Below are positions 37,489 to 48,100 of a DNA stretch of 50,055 nucleotides, in pieces. Source of the DNA: Cereibacter changlensis JA139 (GTDB lineage: Bacteria; Pseudomonadota; Alphaproteobacteria; Rhodobacterales; Rhodobacteraceae); assembly GCF_003034985.1 (NCBI RefSeq), contig NZ_PZKG01000021.1:1-50055 (forward strand), read 5' to 3'. Both the position numbers and the translations under genes were made by a program. The notes under the pieces are model-generated. The model was given only the letters and a program-made list of their open reading frames with translations. It was not told the origin of the DNA and did no database searches. The number at the start of each line of letters is the position of its first letter. The stretch's first letter is position 1.

Positions 37489-38675
37489 CAGGGAGCCACC
37501 CTGATGACTTGCCCGTCAGCAAGGCCTGTTGCGTCGGCGATCACCACATCACCGGGGGCCAGCCCCTCGGTCACGATCAGCCGCGGTGCGGGCCAATCGA
37601 TCACCTTTACAGCGCGGCGTCGCGCATGGCCGTCGGAGAAGAGCAGGACCGCAAAGCCCGCTGCATCGGTGACAATAGCGGCACGGGGCACTGTGTTGGC
37701 GGCTGCACGGTCATCAACGATGATGTTCGCCGTGACGGTCAGGCCGATTGGCGCCCTAAGTGCAGAATCGGGAGCCAGCTTTACCGCCAGCCCGCCTGTA
37801 GCGGGATCGACCCACTGCGACACGAAACTGACATGCCCTGTACGCACCAGTTCTTCGCCAGACAGCTGCAGTGCCGCAGCCTGGCCAGTGCGGATCTGCG
37901 TTGCATAGGACTCGTCCACGTCGGTTTCGACCACCAGTTGGCCAAGGTCGGCAATCGTCAACAGAGATGTAACCGGATCGGCGCTTTGCCCCAGATCAGC
38001 GTGCAGGATCAGAACAGTCCCAGCAATCGGCGCACGGATGGTGAACTTCGTCAGTTGGATCTGTGCCTGCTCCAGTAAGGCCGTCATCCGGGCGACCTCT
38101 TGCGCGGCTGTCTGCTCGGCGCGGGCGGCGCCTTCCAGCACCATTCGGGCAGCATTGCCGCCAAGTGCCCGGGTGCGCTCCAGGATCGCTTTCGCATCCT
38201 CCTGCGCCACCAGTACTACATCCAATCCAGCCACAGCCTGCTTCACAATGGCCTGCTGAGCCGCGGTATCGAGCTGCACCAGCGTGTCGCCGCGGACCAC
38301 GGTATCGCCCTCGGCGACCAAGACTTCGACCACTGTCCCGCTGACCAGCGGTTGCACATCCACAGATGTCACGCCCGCTATCCGCCCATTCACGGCTAGT
38401 ATTCGCGTGACGGGACCCAAGAGCACCGTTTCGACCGCCACCACGGGTATCGTTGCTGACCAAGACTGCAGAACCATCAGCCCGGTCAAGCCGGCTATCA
38501 TAAGGCTCCCCGCCACCCACAGCCACCGGCGGCGTTCGGGTTCGGGTTGGGCGGCAGGGGCGTTGTTAAGCGGCCGCGCGACAACAGGAAGCGTCTGCTG
38601 CGCCGTCTGCGCGGGCTGCGATGACGCAGTTTCCGCCGTGGTCCTGAGGACGGTGTCCTCTCTTGAAATGGGCAT
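37488..38675 (-). CDS. HlyD/RND-type periplasmic adaptor
   Basis: A 395-aa membrane-fusion protein with a cytoplasmic N-terminus, one helix (WVAGSLMIAGLTGLMVL, about 50-68), a lipoyl-like domain (VQPLVSGTVVEVLVAEGDTV), a helical hairpin (about 140-210), the second lipoyl half (KFTIRAPIAGTVLILHADLG) and beta-barrel domains. First gene of the adaptor-permease-ATPase operon, arranged like DevBCA-type exporters. Its stop overlaps the permease start (TGATG). The FNR-type box at 38772 lies 97 bp upstream. Confidence 0.88.
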   Translation of the reverse strand: MPISREDTVLRTTAETASSQPAQTAQQTLPVVARPLNNAPAAQPEPERRRWLWVAGSLMIAGLTGLMVLQSWSATIPVVAVETVLLGPVTRILAVNGRIAGVTSVDVQPLVSGTVVEVLVAEGDTVVRGDTLVQLDTAAQQAIVKQAVAGLDVVLVAQEDAKAILERTRALGGNAARMVLEGAARAEQTAAQEVARMTALLEQAQIQLTKFTIRAPIAGTVLILHADLGQSADPVTSLLTIADLGQLVVETDVDESYATQIRTGQAAALQLSGEELVRTGHVSFVSQWVDPATGGLAVKLAPDSALRAPIGLTVTANIIVDDRAAANTVPRAAIVTDAAGFAVLLFSDGHARRRAVKVIDWPAPRLIVTEGLAPGDVVIADATGLADGQVIRVAP

Positions 38676-38771
38676 GATTTTCCTAAGGCGGGGCGTAAGA
38701 GCCGTTTCCGCCGCGAAGACTGCGTCGCAAGCCCGTGAGCGGTAGTGTAGGCGGGTGCGCAGCTGCAGGAG

Positions 38772-38785
38772 TTGATCTGCATCAG
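38772..38785. promoter_or_regulatory. FNR-type box in the divergent HlyD/cbpA promoter
   Basis: TTGATCTGCATCAG matches TTGAT-N4-ATCAA at nine of ten positions. It lies 97 bp from the adaptor start on one side and 91 bp from the cbpA start on the other, so one site could serve both directions. Confidence 0.65.
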
Positions 38786-38875
38786 CGACGGAGCCGCAAT
38801 GACCTGCGATAGAAAACCTTGCCCTGAGCGGGCGCGCGGGCAGTCTTGTGTCCGACAGGAACGGGGAATGGACCG

Positions 38876-39832
38876 ATGAGCGCCGATCCCTATGAAACCC
38901 TCGGAGTGCCGAAGACCGCGACTTCCGCCGAGATCAAGACCGCCTATCGGAAGCTCGCGCGCAGCAACCACCCAGATCTGCACCTTGATGACGCAGGCGC
39001 CGAAGCGCGGTTCAAGACGATCAGCGCCGCCCATGACATTTTGAAGGACCCGGCCACCCGCGCCCGGTTCGACGCGGGCGAGATCGACGCCGAGGGGACC
39101 GAGCGGCCGCCGCGCCGGTACTACCGCGACTTCGCCGAGGCGCCGGACAATCCCTATCATCAGTCGCGCGGCTCTCGTTCGCCATTCGACGGGCAAGGTG
39201 ATCCGGCGGGTATCTTCGCCGAATTCCTGCGGCAGCGGGGCGGTGGAGCGCAGGACAGCTCTTCAGGTCAGAGTTTCGCAGCCCGGGGTCAGGATCTGCG
39301 CTATGCGCTCGAGGTCCCATTCCTGGATGCCGCACGCGGGGCGGAGATGCACGTGACGCTTGGCGAGGCGAATGACGTCTCGGTCCGGATCCCTGCCGGG
39401 GCGCAGGATGGCGAGACCCTGCGCCTGCGGGGCAAGGGCGCGCCCGGCTTTGGCGACGGGCCGCCGGGGGATGCGCTGATCACCTTGTCGGTGGCCGCGC
39501 ATCCGGTGTTCCGGCGCGCGGGCGACGATATCCTGCTGACCCTGCCCATCACCATCGACGAGGCCGTTCTGGGCGGCAAGGTCATGGCTCCCACGATCGG
39601 CGGGCCGGTCTCGCTCACGATCCCTGCAGGCGCCAGCTCCGGTCGGATCATGCGTCTGCGGGGGCGCGGGATCACGCGGGCAGGGCAGAAGACCGGTGGA
39701 GATCAGCTCGTCGAGCTGAAGATCGTGTCGCCCCCGGTCATCGACGATGCCTTGCGCAACTTCTTCGCAGACCGGCGCAAGACGCAGATCCATGACCCAC
39801 GCCGGGACATGATGATGGAGGCCGGGACATGA
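38876..39832 (+). CDS. cbpA: CbpA-type DnaJ co-chaperone
   Basis: A 318-aa class II J-protein. The J domain (residues 4-68) has the catalytic HPD in ARSNHPDLH and the helix II KTAYRKLA. A Gly/Phe-poor linker follows, then two C-terminal substrate-binding beta domains (VRIPAGAQDGETLRLRGKGA; LTIPAGASSGRIMRLRGRGI) and no zinc finger. It would stimulate DnaK ATPase and hand over unfolded clients; E. coli CbpA also binds curved DNA. ATG 38876 is the family start. The stop overlaps cbpM (ATGA). Confidence 0.9.
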   Translation: MSADPYETLGVPKTATSAEIKTAYRKLARSNHPDLHLDDAGAEARFKTISAAHDILKDPATRARFDAGEIDAEGTERPPRRYYRDFAEAPDNPYHQSRGSRSPFDGQGDPAGIFAEFLRQRGGGAQDSSSGQSFAARGQDLRYALEVPFLDAARGAEMHVTLGEANDVSVRIPAGAQDGETLRLRGKGAPGFGDGPPGDALITLSVAAHPVFRRAGDDILLTLPITIDEAVLGGKVMAPTIGGPVSLTIPAGASSGRIMRLRGRGITRAGQKTGGDQLVELKIVSPPVIDDALRNFFADRRKTQIHDPRRDMMMEAGT

Positions 39833-40176
39833 TGGATCTCTACTCCAATGATCACATACTCACCCTGGTGCCGGGCATGACCCCTGAACGGCTCTTCGCC
39901 TTCCTCGAAGCGCGGCTCGTCATCCCCACGGTTGAACCAACAGCGAGCGCGTCCATCCAGCTTTTCACACCGCTCGACGTGGCCCGCCTGCGGTTCCTGT
40001 GCGAGCTCGTCGACGATTTGGACTTGGATGAGCGAACGCTGGGTGTCGTGATGGCTCTGCTCGACAAGCTGCACGCGGCGCGACACGATCTTCGATGCCT
40101 GGCATGCGCCATCGAAGCAGAGCCGCCCGACGTCCGGACACGTATCGGCCTAGCCCTGACGCGTCTGAAATCATGA
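39829..40176 (+). CDS. cbpM: CbpM-type chaperone modulator
   Basis: A 115-aa partner that binds the J domain of CbpA and inhibits it. The sequence has the MerR-like helical pattern of the family (IQLFTPLDVARLRFLCELVD, then DLDLDERTLGVVMALLDKLH). It overlaps the cbpA stop codon, so the two are made together. ATG at 39832 is an alternative start. Confidence 0.82.
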   Translation: MMDLYSNDHILTLVPGMTPERLFAFLEARLVIPTVEPTASASIQLFTPLDVARLRFLCELVDDLDLDERTLGVVMALLDKLHAARHDLRCLACAIEAEPPDVRTRIGLALTRLKS

Positions 40177-40321
40177 TCCGACTGCGGAAATGTGGATGCA
40201 TCCTTGATGACCATGTCGTCCTCAACATGCCGCAGGAGCGGCTTCCTGTTGCGCCCCTGACTTGCCACGGGATTTTTCCTCCATCTGATACTGGCGTCCG
40301 GCCCGAGGAGAGGACCGAGCC

Positions 40322-40665
40322 ATGAAGAGCTCGAAGTTCACCGAGGAACACACCATCGGTATCCTGCGGGAGCAGGGTCGACGCACACGTCGACGGTGCG
40401 AAGACAGCGGAGCTGTGCCGCCGACATGGGATCAGCAGCGCGACGTCATACGCCTGGAAGGCCGAGTTCGGCGGGATGGGTGTTTGCGGCGCGCGGCGGC
40501 TGAAGACGCTGCCCGGCTGAAGCATCTCTTGGCGGGATCCCTGCTTGCTCAGGCTGCATTGAAGGATCTCCTGTCGCGAAAGTCGAAACGCCCGCCGCCG
40601 AGCGCGAAGCCCTCGCGATCCTCGTGGAGCAGCACGAGATGAGCGAGCGGCGGGCCTGTGCCGGC
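40322..40665 (+). mobile_element. IS3-family (IS407-like) remnant with frameshifts
   Basis: Pieces of orfA occur in two frames: MKSSKFTEEHTIGILREQ (40322), then in the next frame AELCRRHGISSATSYAWKAE then FGGMG, then back to ARLKHLLAGSLLAQAALKDL. The beginning of orfB follows (EREALAILVEQHEMSERRAC, about 40595-40660) and stops abruptly where sequence belonging to the phosphatase gene begins. At least two frameshifts and truncation make it inactive. It is a different IS3 subgroup from the elements at the window ends. Confidence 0.8.
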
Positions 40666-41281
40666 TGGAGGACGCAAGGCCAAGCCGTCGGCGTTGAGTC
40701 CGGCGCGTCGAGCGACAGCCCGCCCGGGGTGACGTTCAGCGCCTCGAGCCGGGCCAGCCCGTTGCGGAAGCCGAGCACGGTGAGGCGGGCCGGTCCCACA
40801 GGCAGGATGTGCCGCGGGGCGAGGCCGGCCAGCCGGTCCAGGAGCGCCCGGATCACGCCGCCGTGGCAGACCATCAGCACGGTAGCCTGCCCCTCCGCCT
40901 GCGCCTCGTCCACGGCGCGGCCGGTCCGGGCGCTGAACGCGGCCCAGGACTCGCCGCCCTCCGGCACGTGGCTGCCCTCGCGCCAGCCCTGATAGAGGCC
41001 CGGGTCCAGCGCGTCGATGCTCTCGCCGGTCCAGTCGCCGACCGAGATCTCGCGCAACAGCGGCTGCAGCCGCGCCTCCGGATGGCCGAGCAACGTCGCG
41101 CTCCGCCGGGCGCGTTGCAGGTCGGAGGTCAGCACCAGATCCGGCGCCAGCCGGGCGACCAGCGGGGCCAGCGCCCGCACCTGGTCCTGCCCCCGCTCCG
41201 ACAGCGGGATGTCGGCCTGGCCCTGCAGCCGGCGTGTGGCGTTCCAGACGCTTTCCCCGTGGCGGACGAGCAGCAGTCGTT

Positions 41282-41285
<4 letters not shown>
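40660..41285 (-). CDS. Histidine phosphatase/phosphoglycerate-mutase-family protein, C-terminus altered
   Basis: The native part (about 195 residues) has the RHG motif LLLVRHGESVWN at the N-terminus, then SDLQRARRSA, EISVGDWTGE and the second catalytic His in VLMVCHGGVIRALLDRL. It hydrolyses a phosphate ester of unknown identity. After GGLSLDAPDS the frame runs on to 40446 through antisense DNA of the IS3 remnant, adding about 70 unrelated residues. The phosphatase core may still work. The start ATG 41285 overlaps the end of the ABC ATPase remnant (ATGA), showing they were one operon. Confidence 0.8.
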
Positions 41286-42174
<889 letters not shown>

Positions 42175-42362
42175 CCCACCATCATCAGAGCCCTGTTCAA
42201 TACTGCCGCGCCGCTTCTTTGACAGATTGGCGTTTTCAGCGTCATAGCCGCTCCAACTCGAGATTTTCCAAAGCCCTTGAGGAGCGGTGTCAGGCGAAAA
42301 GGCGCGTCATCGTATCGAGATTGGCGATGATCGCAAGCTACCGGAATTGTTCCTGCCTTGCG
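42175..42362. other. Junction DNA, no gene recognised
   Basis: Sequence between the truncated ABC gene and the nucleotidyltransferase remnant. The break point near 42175 removes the ABC 5' end, so a deletion or lost insertion is likely, but no IS end could be recognised. Confidence 0.35.
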
Positions 42363-43033
42363 TCAGGAAAACAGCGCGGCTTGCAGTAGACTGGCAGTCA
42401 CCGCTTGGGCCTCATGCCGCAAACCGCCGAAATCATCGTTCACGAGCAAATTGCCCGCGACGGATTGGAACAGCCGTGGATCCATCCTCTCGACCACGGC
42501 CAGAGCTTCTCAAGAAGCCGACGGGAACGCTGACAGTGTTGCGGTGACACAGTTGGAGCCAAGCGCCTTGGCCGTGGCCGCGATGTCGAACATGTCGCGC
42601 GGCTGAAGTTGAGCGCCCCGAACACAACCTTCTTTGCGAGGATTCGGCGGGCGTCTCTAGCCTCACGCGCCGCCCACGGATTTCGGAAAGCGTGAAAGGG
42701 TCCTCTGTGACGGGGCCGCAGCAGATGAAGTCAATCTCGCCGACCCCGTCGAATACGATCTTCAAGGCACGTGTGCCGTCGGTCTCGTAGTCGCTCGCCG
42801 CTATTTCCAGGCGGTAGCCCTGCGTTTCGGGGTTCAAAAACGGCAAGTACTGGGCGTCACTGATGAAGAGGTCGATGTCATGGCTTTCGCGATGCCCGAT
42901 CTGCAGCATGAGGGCAGTCCCACCCCCCAAAGCTCCAGTCATGCATGCCGATCCCTTGGCTATTCGCTTGGTCGATGATCGCCATCGCCATGTCGAAGAG
43001 TTCGGGCCAGCGGCTCGGAAGTGGGGTGTTCAT
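42363..43033 (-). pseudogene. AbiEii/AbiGii-type nucleotidyltransferase, frameshifted
   Basis: Joining frames gives a complete protein. Frame one, from ATG 43033, reads MNTPLPSRWPELFDMAMAII. After a run of six G at about 42922 the frame shifts to GGGTALMLQIGHRESHDIDL, the AbiEii active-site pattern GG(T/S)AL...DIDLF. Near 42650 it shifts to ILAKKVVFGALNF, then again to PRDMFDIAATAKALG, followed by an in-frame TGA and EALAVVERMDPRLFQSVAGN. At least three shifts and one stop make it a pseudogene. Family members act as toxins of abortive-infection systems with an upstream partner; one ORF lies directly upstream. Confidence 0.75.
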
Positions 43034-43297
43034 TCAGACTGCAAGCGGCAGCCGATAACCGGCCAAGGTCGAGAACTGCTGCGCGACCTTGGCCACAGCA
43101 TCCTTGCTCACGCCCATCTCGTCGATGAACGAGCGTTGCAGTTGCGGCGAGACTTCGGACAGAAAAGCAAAGACGCTACAATCGCAGGTCTCGGCACTCT
43201 TGATGTCGGCAATTCTCTCGGCCAGTTGGGTAGCCGTCACCAGCACGCCGTAGGGCGCGCTGACTGTCGACATCACCTTTGCGGCGACCGAGGCCAT
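43034..43297 (-). CDS. Hypothetical partner gene upstream of the AbiEii-like remnant
   Basis: An 87-aa ORF whose stop is immediately followed by the ATG of the nucleotidyltransferase (TGA-ATG), so they formed an operon. The start at 43297 (MASVAAKVMS) has AGGA at about eight bases; 43315 is possible but lacks an RBS. The protein is helical with two close cysteines (SAETCDCSVFAFLSEVSP). It does not look like the usual AbiEi winged-helix antitoxin. It may be a helical antitoxin or a shortened one; this is inference. Confidence 0.5.
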   Translation of the reverse strand: MASVAAKVMSTVSAPYGVLVTATQLAERIADIKSAETCDCSVFAFLSEVSPQLQRSFIDEMGVSKDAVAKVAQQFSTLAGYRLPLAV

Positions 43298-43380
43298 TCC
43301 ATCATTCCTGTGCATCTATCTGTTGCCGAATGTAGTGGATGAACCTCTACAAATCAACAAAGCCGCTCGCCTACGGGTCC

Positions 43381-43686
43381 TTATCGGTTCCCGTCGATCC
43401 ATTTTGACATCAGTCCCTTGTCGCGGAAGCATTCTTCCGGGACGGCGCGCCGCTTGATGCGCGCGAGCCGCTCAGCGAAGGCCACCTGCTTGGAGGAGGG
43501 CAGGCGGTCGAGATCGGAGATCGGTTTCATCCGGGCCTGTGCCTCGATCCAGGCGCTCAGGGACCGGCGGTCCTGCTGAACTTCCCAAGGGAGGAGGGTT
43601 TGGTTGCGCAGGGCGAGCGACTGCGCATACCCTCGTCTGGAAGCAAGCAGTGGCTGCGACGCGACCGACGCAGCCCTCATGTTCAT
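43381..43686 (-). CDS. Hypothetical 101-aa protein downstream of integrase
   Basis: The ORF begins 12 bases after the end of the integrase frame (MNMRAASVASQPLLASRRGY), and includes NQTLLPWEVQQDRRSLSAWI and VAFAERLARIKRRAVPEECF. It has a strongly basic, helical, soluble composition. The tight spacing suggests it was co-transcribed with the recombinase and may be an accessory of the same mobile element. I do not recognise its family. The frame looks intact. Confidence 0.5.
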   Translation of the reverse strand: MNMRAASVASQPLLASRRGYAQSLALRNQTLLPWEVQQDRRSLSAWIEAQARMKPISDLDRLPSSKQVAFAERLARIKRRAVPEECFRDKGLMSKWIDGNR

Positions 43687-43698
43687 GACTCGCCCGCT

Positions 43699-44630
43699 TC
43701 AGCGGCCGCACGCAAACTGCTCGACGGTCTCGTGGTACTTCTCGAGAGCCGCGGTCTCCCGAAAGCCCGTGCGGTAGGTGCTTTACATCCAGCGCGACCT
43801 GTGCCCGAGCAGGGTCTGCGCAGCCCAAGCGGCATCGGGCCTGTGGACGCGCACAAGGTCGGTAACAAGCGTGCGCACGAGGTGCCCGGATATTCCGAAC
43901 TCCTCCTGCAGCAGCGCTGAGCTGCTGCAGGATGGTAGGTCGAGAACGCACCGTCCTCCAACCCGACGAGATTAGCGCCATCGAGCTCCTCCAAGCGTGC
44001 CGCCACCAACCATTCCGGCCGCCCGGCGAGGACATGGAGGTCGATCATCCGGCTGGTGATCGGCCAATAGGGTCCGAGGTCCTTCCGGCCCCGGGTCTTC
44101 GCCTGGCGGAACTCCGCCCTCCAGAGCCCGTCTTTCTGCCGCACGATCTCGCGGCCGATCCGAAACTCAGAAAGATCGCCCTGCCGATCCACCCCGTTGA
44201 GCAGAAGCGCCAAGACCACGGCCTTCCGTCTTAGCCGAAAGGCGGCCGCGCCATGCGCGGGAAACGCGTTTGCCTCATCGAGGCAGCGGTTTGCGGCATG
44301 CAGCAGATCCGAGAGCCCGTGCTTCGACAGGAATGTCCGGATCTTGGCATGCTTCGTCGGCGTCGCATCCGAAGCCTCCGACTCCAGCGCGGTATGGATC
44401 TCGAGGAACCGCTCCTCGGCCTCCGCCGAGAGCTGCGATCCGCGACGGGCGAATAGGATCACTCGCTCAAAATAGTCTGCTGCCGTGCGCACCGTGACGG
44501 GTTTACGCGCCTTGCCCGTCTCCTCGGTCAGGCGGAAGAGGAAGCGCAGGAACGCTTCCGCCAGATCGGCGGAAAATTCCTCCGGCAGCTCGACCCCCTG
44601 TCCGGCGGCCCAGTGCCGCGCCGCCGCGCA
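43699..44630 (-). pseudogene. Tyrosine recombinase/integrase, truncated and frameshifted
   Basis: Reading from the IS256 junction, the frame gives GVELPEEFSADLAEAFLRFL, then FRLRRKAVVLALLLNGVDRQ and GPYWPITSRMIDLHVLAGRP. Around 43930, within a CTGCAG-rich stretch, it shifts. The next frame contains SGHLVRTLVTDLVRVHRPDA and then LLGHRSRWM-stop-STYRTGFRET, which are the H-x-x-R and H...Y catalytic blocks of tyrosine recombinases. The stop (TAA) replaces a codon before the Tyr. The N-terminal part is missing. It is therefore inactive on three counts. Confidence 0.75.
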
Positions 44631-44930
44631 TACCCGTTGCGCAAGTCGTGCGGTCGCCGCTGCGCTCGTGCCGACCCGCGCCGATCAAGCCGTCGACATC
44701 GGCTTCCATGATCAGTTGCAGCACTGCCTCGGCGATGTTGCGCAGCAAGTCGCCCTGGTCATGCTTGGCCAGAAGCTCGGACAGATCCATGTTGGTCTTG
44801 GTCATCGGGGTCTCCGTGTGTTCCGTGGTTGAAGTCGCCAAACTCCACCTCGACCATACACTTCGGTGACCACCCGGGATCACACCGTCGACGGCGACGA
44901 AATTACACAACGCTCGCGGACACGACCCGC
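44630..44930 (-). mobile_element. IS256-family transposase 5' fragment
   Basis: From ATG 44805 the minus strand reads MTKTNMDLSELLAKHDQGDL and continues QLIMEADVDGLIGAGRHERS to DRTT, the standard N-terminus of mutator-type IS256 transposases. A one-base loss then gives RNGY in the next frame, and at about 44630 the sequence switches to integrase. The untranslated leader and probable IS end extend to about 44930 (GTCGTGTCCGCGAGCGTTGT on the minus strand). Only the first fifth of the transposase remains. Confidence 0.8.
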
Positions 44931-45016
44931 GGTAGGCCAGCAGTTGCTCCCCTCGCTAGTTTCTTTCAATTCCTGTTGCGCCTCAGTGGGGCCACATACC
45001 TAACTTTGCGGTATCT

Positions 45017-45047
45017 TTTGGCAAGCCCCCGTTATTCATTTGCCAAA
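45017..45047. promoter_or_regulatory. Inverted repeat upstream of the autotransporter
   Basis: TTTGGCAA (45017-45024) and TTGCCAAA (45040-45047) form an 8-bp perfect inverted repeat with a 15-bp spacer, about 65 bp before the start codon. Possible operator. Confidence 0.4.
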
Positions 45048-45112
45048 TTGATCGGTTTAGCCCCTTGCTCGGCAAGCGCCCGCGATCCGCCGGCGGGGAG
45101 TGAATTCACCAC

Positions 45113-48100
45113 ATGTCCTGTCCTGATCGCTCTGCGCGCGTCAACTCGGCGCGCCTGCCTGCCGTATTTGCCGCTCCCACGACGTCTCATCTGCGGTGGC
45201 TGTTCATGGCCGGGGCCGCCGGCGCGGCGCTGGTGGCTGGCGGGACCGCCGTCGTGGCGGAAACGGCGGTCTGGAACAGCGGCGGAGGCAGCAACAAGCT
45301 CTGGGACTCTGGCGCCAACTGGCAGCTGGGCAGTGCGCCTTCGGCGACGAGCACTGCGACGATTGATGGTGGCGCGGTGAAGAATGCCGCTGTCAGGACC
45401 GCGGTGACGGGCGCGGCAGTCGCAGGCTCGCTCGACATCGGCCGGGACGGGGCGGCGGCCAAGGCGACCCTGGTGCAGACGACGGGCGCGGGCACGCTGA
45501 CGGTCGGCGCCCTGCATCTCAAAGCGGGAAGTTGGCTCCAGATCCTCAATTCCACTCTTGCGGCCGATATCGCGGCGCTGACGACGGGCGCCCTTGTCAT
45601 TGACGACAAGGCTATCCTCGACATCAGCGCGGGCAACATTGTCGCGGTCGCCTCGGAGCTGACCCTTGCCGGCACGGCGCAGGGGGCCGGCACTCTGATG
45701 GCCGGCTCGATCACCCAGACCGACGGGCGCATCGGCGCGGAACATGTCGTGACCGACAGCTATGTCATGTCCGGCGGCAAGACAGCGACGACGACGGTCA
45801 GCTTCGCGAGCAGTTTCCTGTTGTCCGGGACCGGCGCAGTCTCGGATGTCGGGGCGACGCTGACCGGTGGCGAGGGCTCCATCATGGACCAGACGGGCGG
45901 CAGCATGGGCGGCAACGTCTCCGGCATCGACAGCTACAGCCAGTCGGCGGGCGTGATGGGCGTCGTCTCCGACGGGTTCATGAACGGCAAGGTGACGACA
46001 GCGACCTACAGCCTTTCCGGCGGAAGCCTCTATGGCGCGGCGGAGGTCTCGAGCCTGTTCGCGCTTTCCGGCTCCGGCAGTGTCGAGGCGGGCGCGCTCT
46101 TAACCGGCGGTGCCGGCTCGGCGATGACCCAGTCGGGCGGGACGATGGCCGGCAGTCTTGCGGGCGCCGGCAGCTATGCCCAGTCCGCCGGGCTGCTGAG
46201 CGGCAGCGTGGCCACAGGCGTCTACGCCTTGACCAGCGCGTCAGCCAGCTCGACAGGGGGCCATATCACCGCATCCGATCGCTTCGATCTGGCTCTGGAC
46301 GAGGGCGAGACGTTGGTCGAGGCGAAGCTGTCGGGTGGCGGCGGGTTGAACAAATCCGGCGCGGGCACGGCGGTGCTTGCTAATGGCGCCAATGATTTCG
46401 GCGGCGCAGTCACGATCGAGGCGGGAACGCTTGCGGTGATCGACGACGCCTTGCCGGACTACGCTTCGGTCAGCGTCGCGGAGGGCGCGACTCTGCTGAT
46501 GAACATCGGCATCGACACGCTGTTCATGGGGGCCGTCGTGGGACTGGAGGGGGAGCTGGTCAAGCAGGGCGGGGCGACGCTGACGCTCGGCGGCGATGTC
46601 TCGATGGGCGGATTGCAGGTGATCGACGGCAAGGTCCAGATCGGCACAGGCCTGACGGAGAACACCGTTTCCTTCGACTACGCCATCGTGGACGCAGGAG
46701 CGACCCTGCATGTAGCGAGCGGCGCCACGCTGACGATCCGGGTCCCGAACAATCTCGTCAACAATGGCGTCTTCATAAACGACGGCACCGTGAATGACGA
46801 CCTCGACAACACCGGGCAATTCGACAACAACGAAATCTACAACGCCAATGTGTTGAGCAACACCAGTTCGATCAGCAACAACGCGCCCGGGCTCTGGACC
46901 GGCGACATCCTCGGCAACGATGGCGAGATCGACAACGCCTCCGGCGCCGAATGGGTCGGCGATGTCGAGGGCAATGCGGGGACTGTCAGCAACTCCGGCG
47001 ACTGGGTCGGCGATGTCGCGGCGAATGGCGCGACGGTCAGCAACGCCAAAGGCGCGACCTGGACTGGCAGGGTCGGCGCCAATTCCGGCACGGTCTACAA
47101 CCGTGGCGACTGGGTGGGCAGCGTCGGGACGAACGACTACGCCATCAACAACATCGGGGGCGTCTGGGCCGGCGACATCGAGACCAACGACAGCCAGATC
47201 GCGAATACCGAGGACGGCGTCTGGAATGGCGATATCCTGGGCAATGCCAACGCGATCTTCAACTATTCCGGCGCCACCTGGAACGGCGATGTCGTCGCCA
47301 ATGGCGACGTTGACACCTGGGCGCCGATCGACAACCGCGCGCAATGGAATGGCGACATCAAGAGCAATGCCGGCGGTATCCTCAACAATGGCGGAACCTG
47401 GGATGGTGACGTCGAGGCGAACGCCGGGGACGTGGCCAACCTTGCGGGTAGCTGGACGGGCGATGTCCTGGCCAATGCGGGCTCGGTGACCAACGAAGCT
47501 ACCTGGTCCGGCGATGTGCTGGGCAACGCCGGCCTGATCTCCAACGACGGCGACTGGGCCGGCGACGTGCTGGCCAATGCCGGCAGCATCGTCACGAGCG
47601 GCGTCTGGGACGGGGACTTCACCAGCGCCGGACTGGTCGCCGCCGAAGGCCAGATCAACGGCGCCTTCACCAACAGCGGCGCGTTGCACGTGACCGGCGG
47701 GTTGAGCGGCATCACCACGCTCGCCTCCACCGGCATTCTCAGCCTTCAGGGCGGCGGGGCGGCGCAGACCCTCACCGTCGGAGCCCTCTCCTTCGGCGCC
47801 GGGTCCTCCCTGCGTCTCGATGTCGACGCTGCCGGGGGCGCGGACAGGCTGGTCGCTGGAACGGCGACCCTTGCTGGCGGCGTAAGCCTTTTCGCCAGCA
47901 GCACCGGCGGCGCCTACAGCCGCGACACGGTCTACGAGATCCTGACGGCCGACAGCATCACCGGGACCTTCGACACCGTCAAAACCGATCTGGCGTTTCT
48001 CGCTGCGCAGCTGGACTATGACGAAACAGCCGTGAGCCTGACGCTGAAGCGCAATGACATCGGCTTTGCCGAGACCGGCCGCACCGCCAACCAGCGCGCG

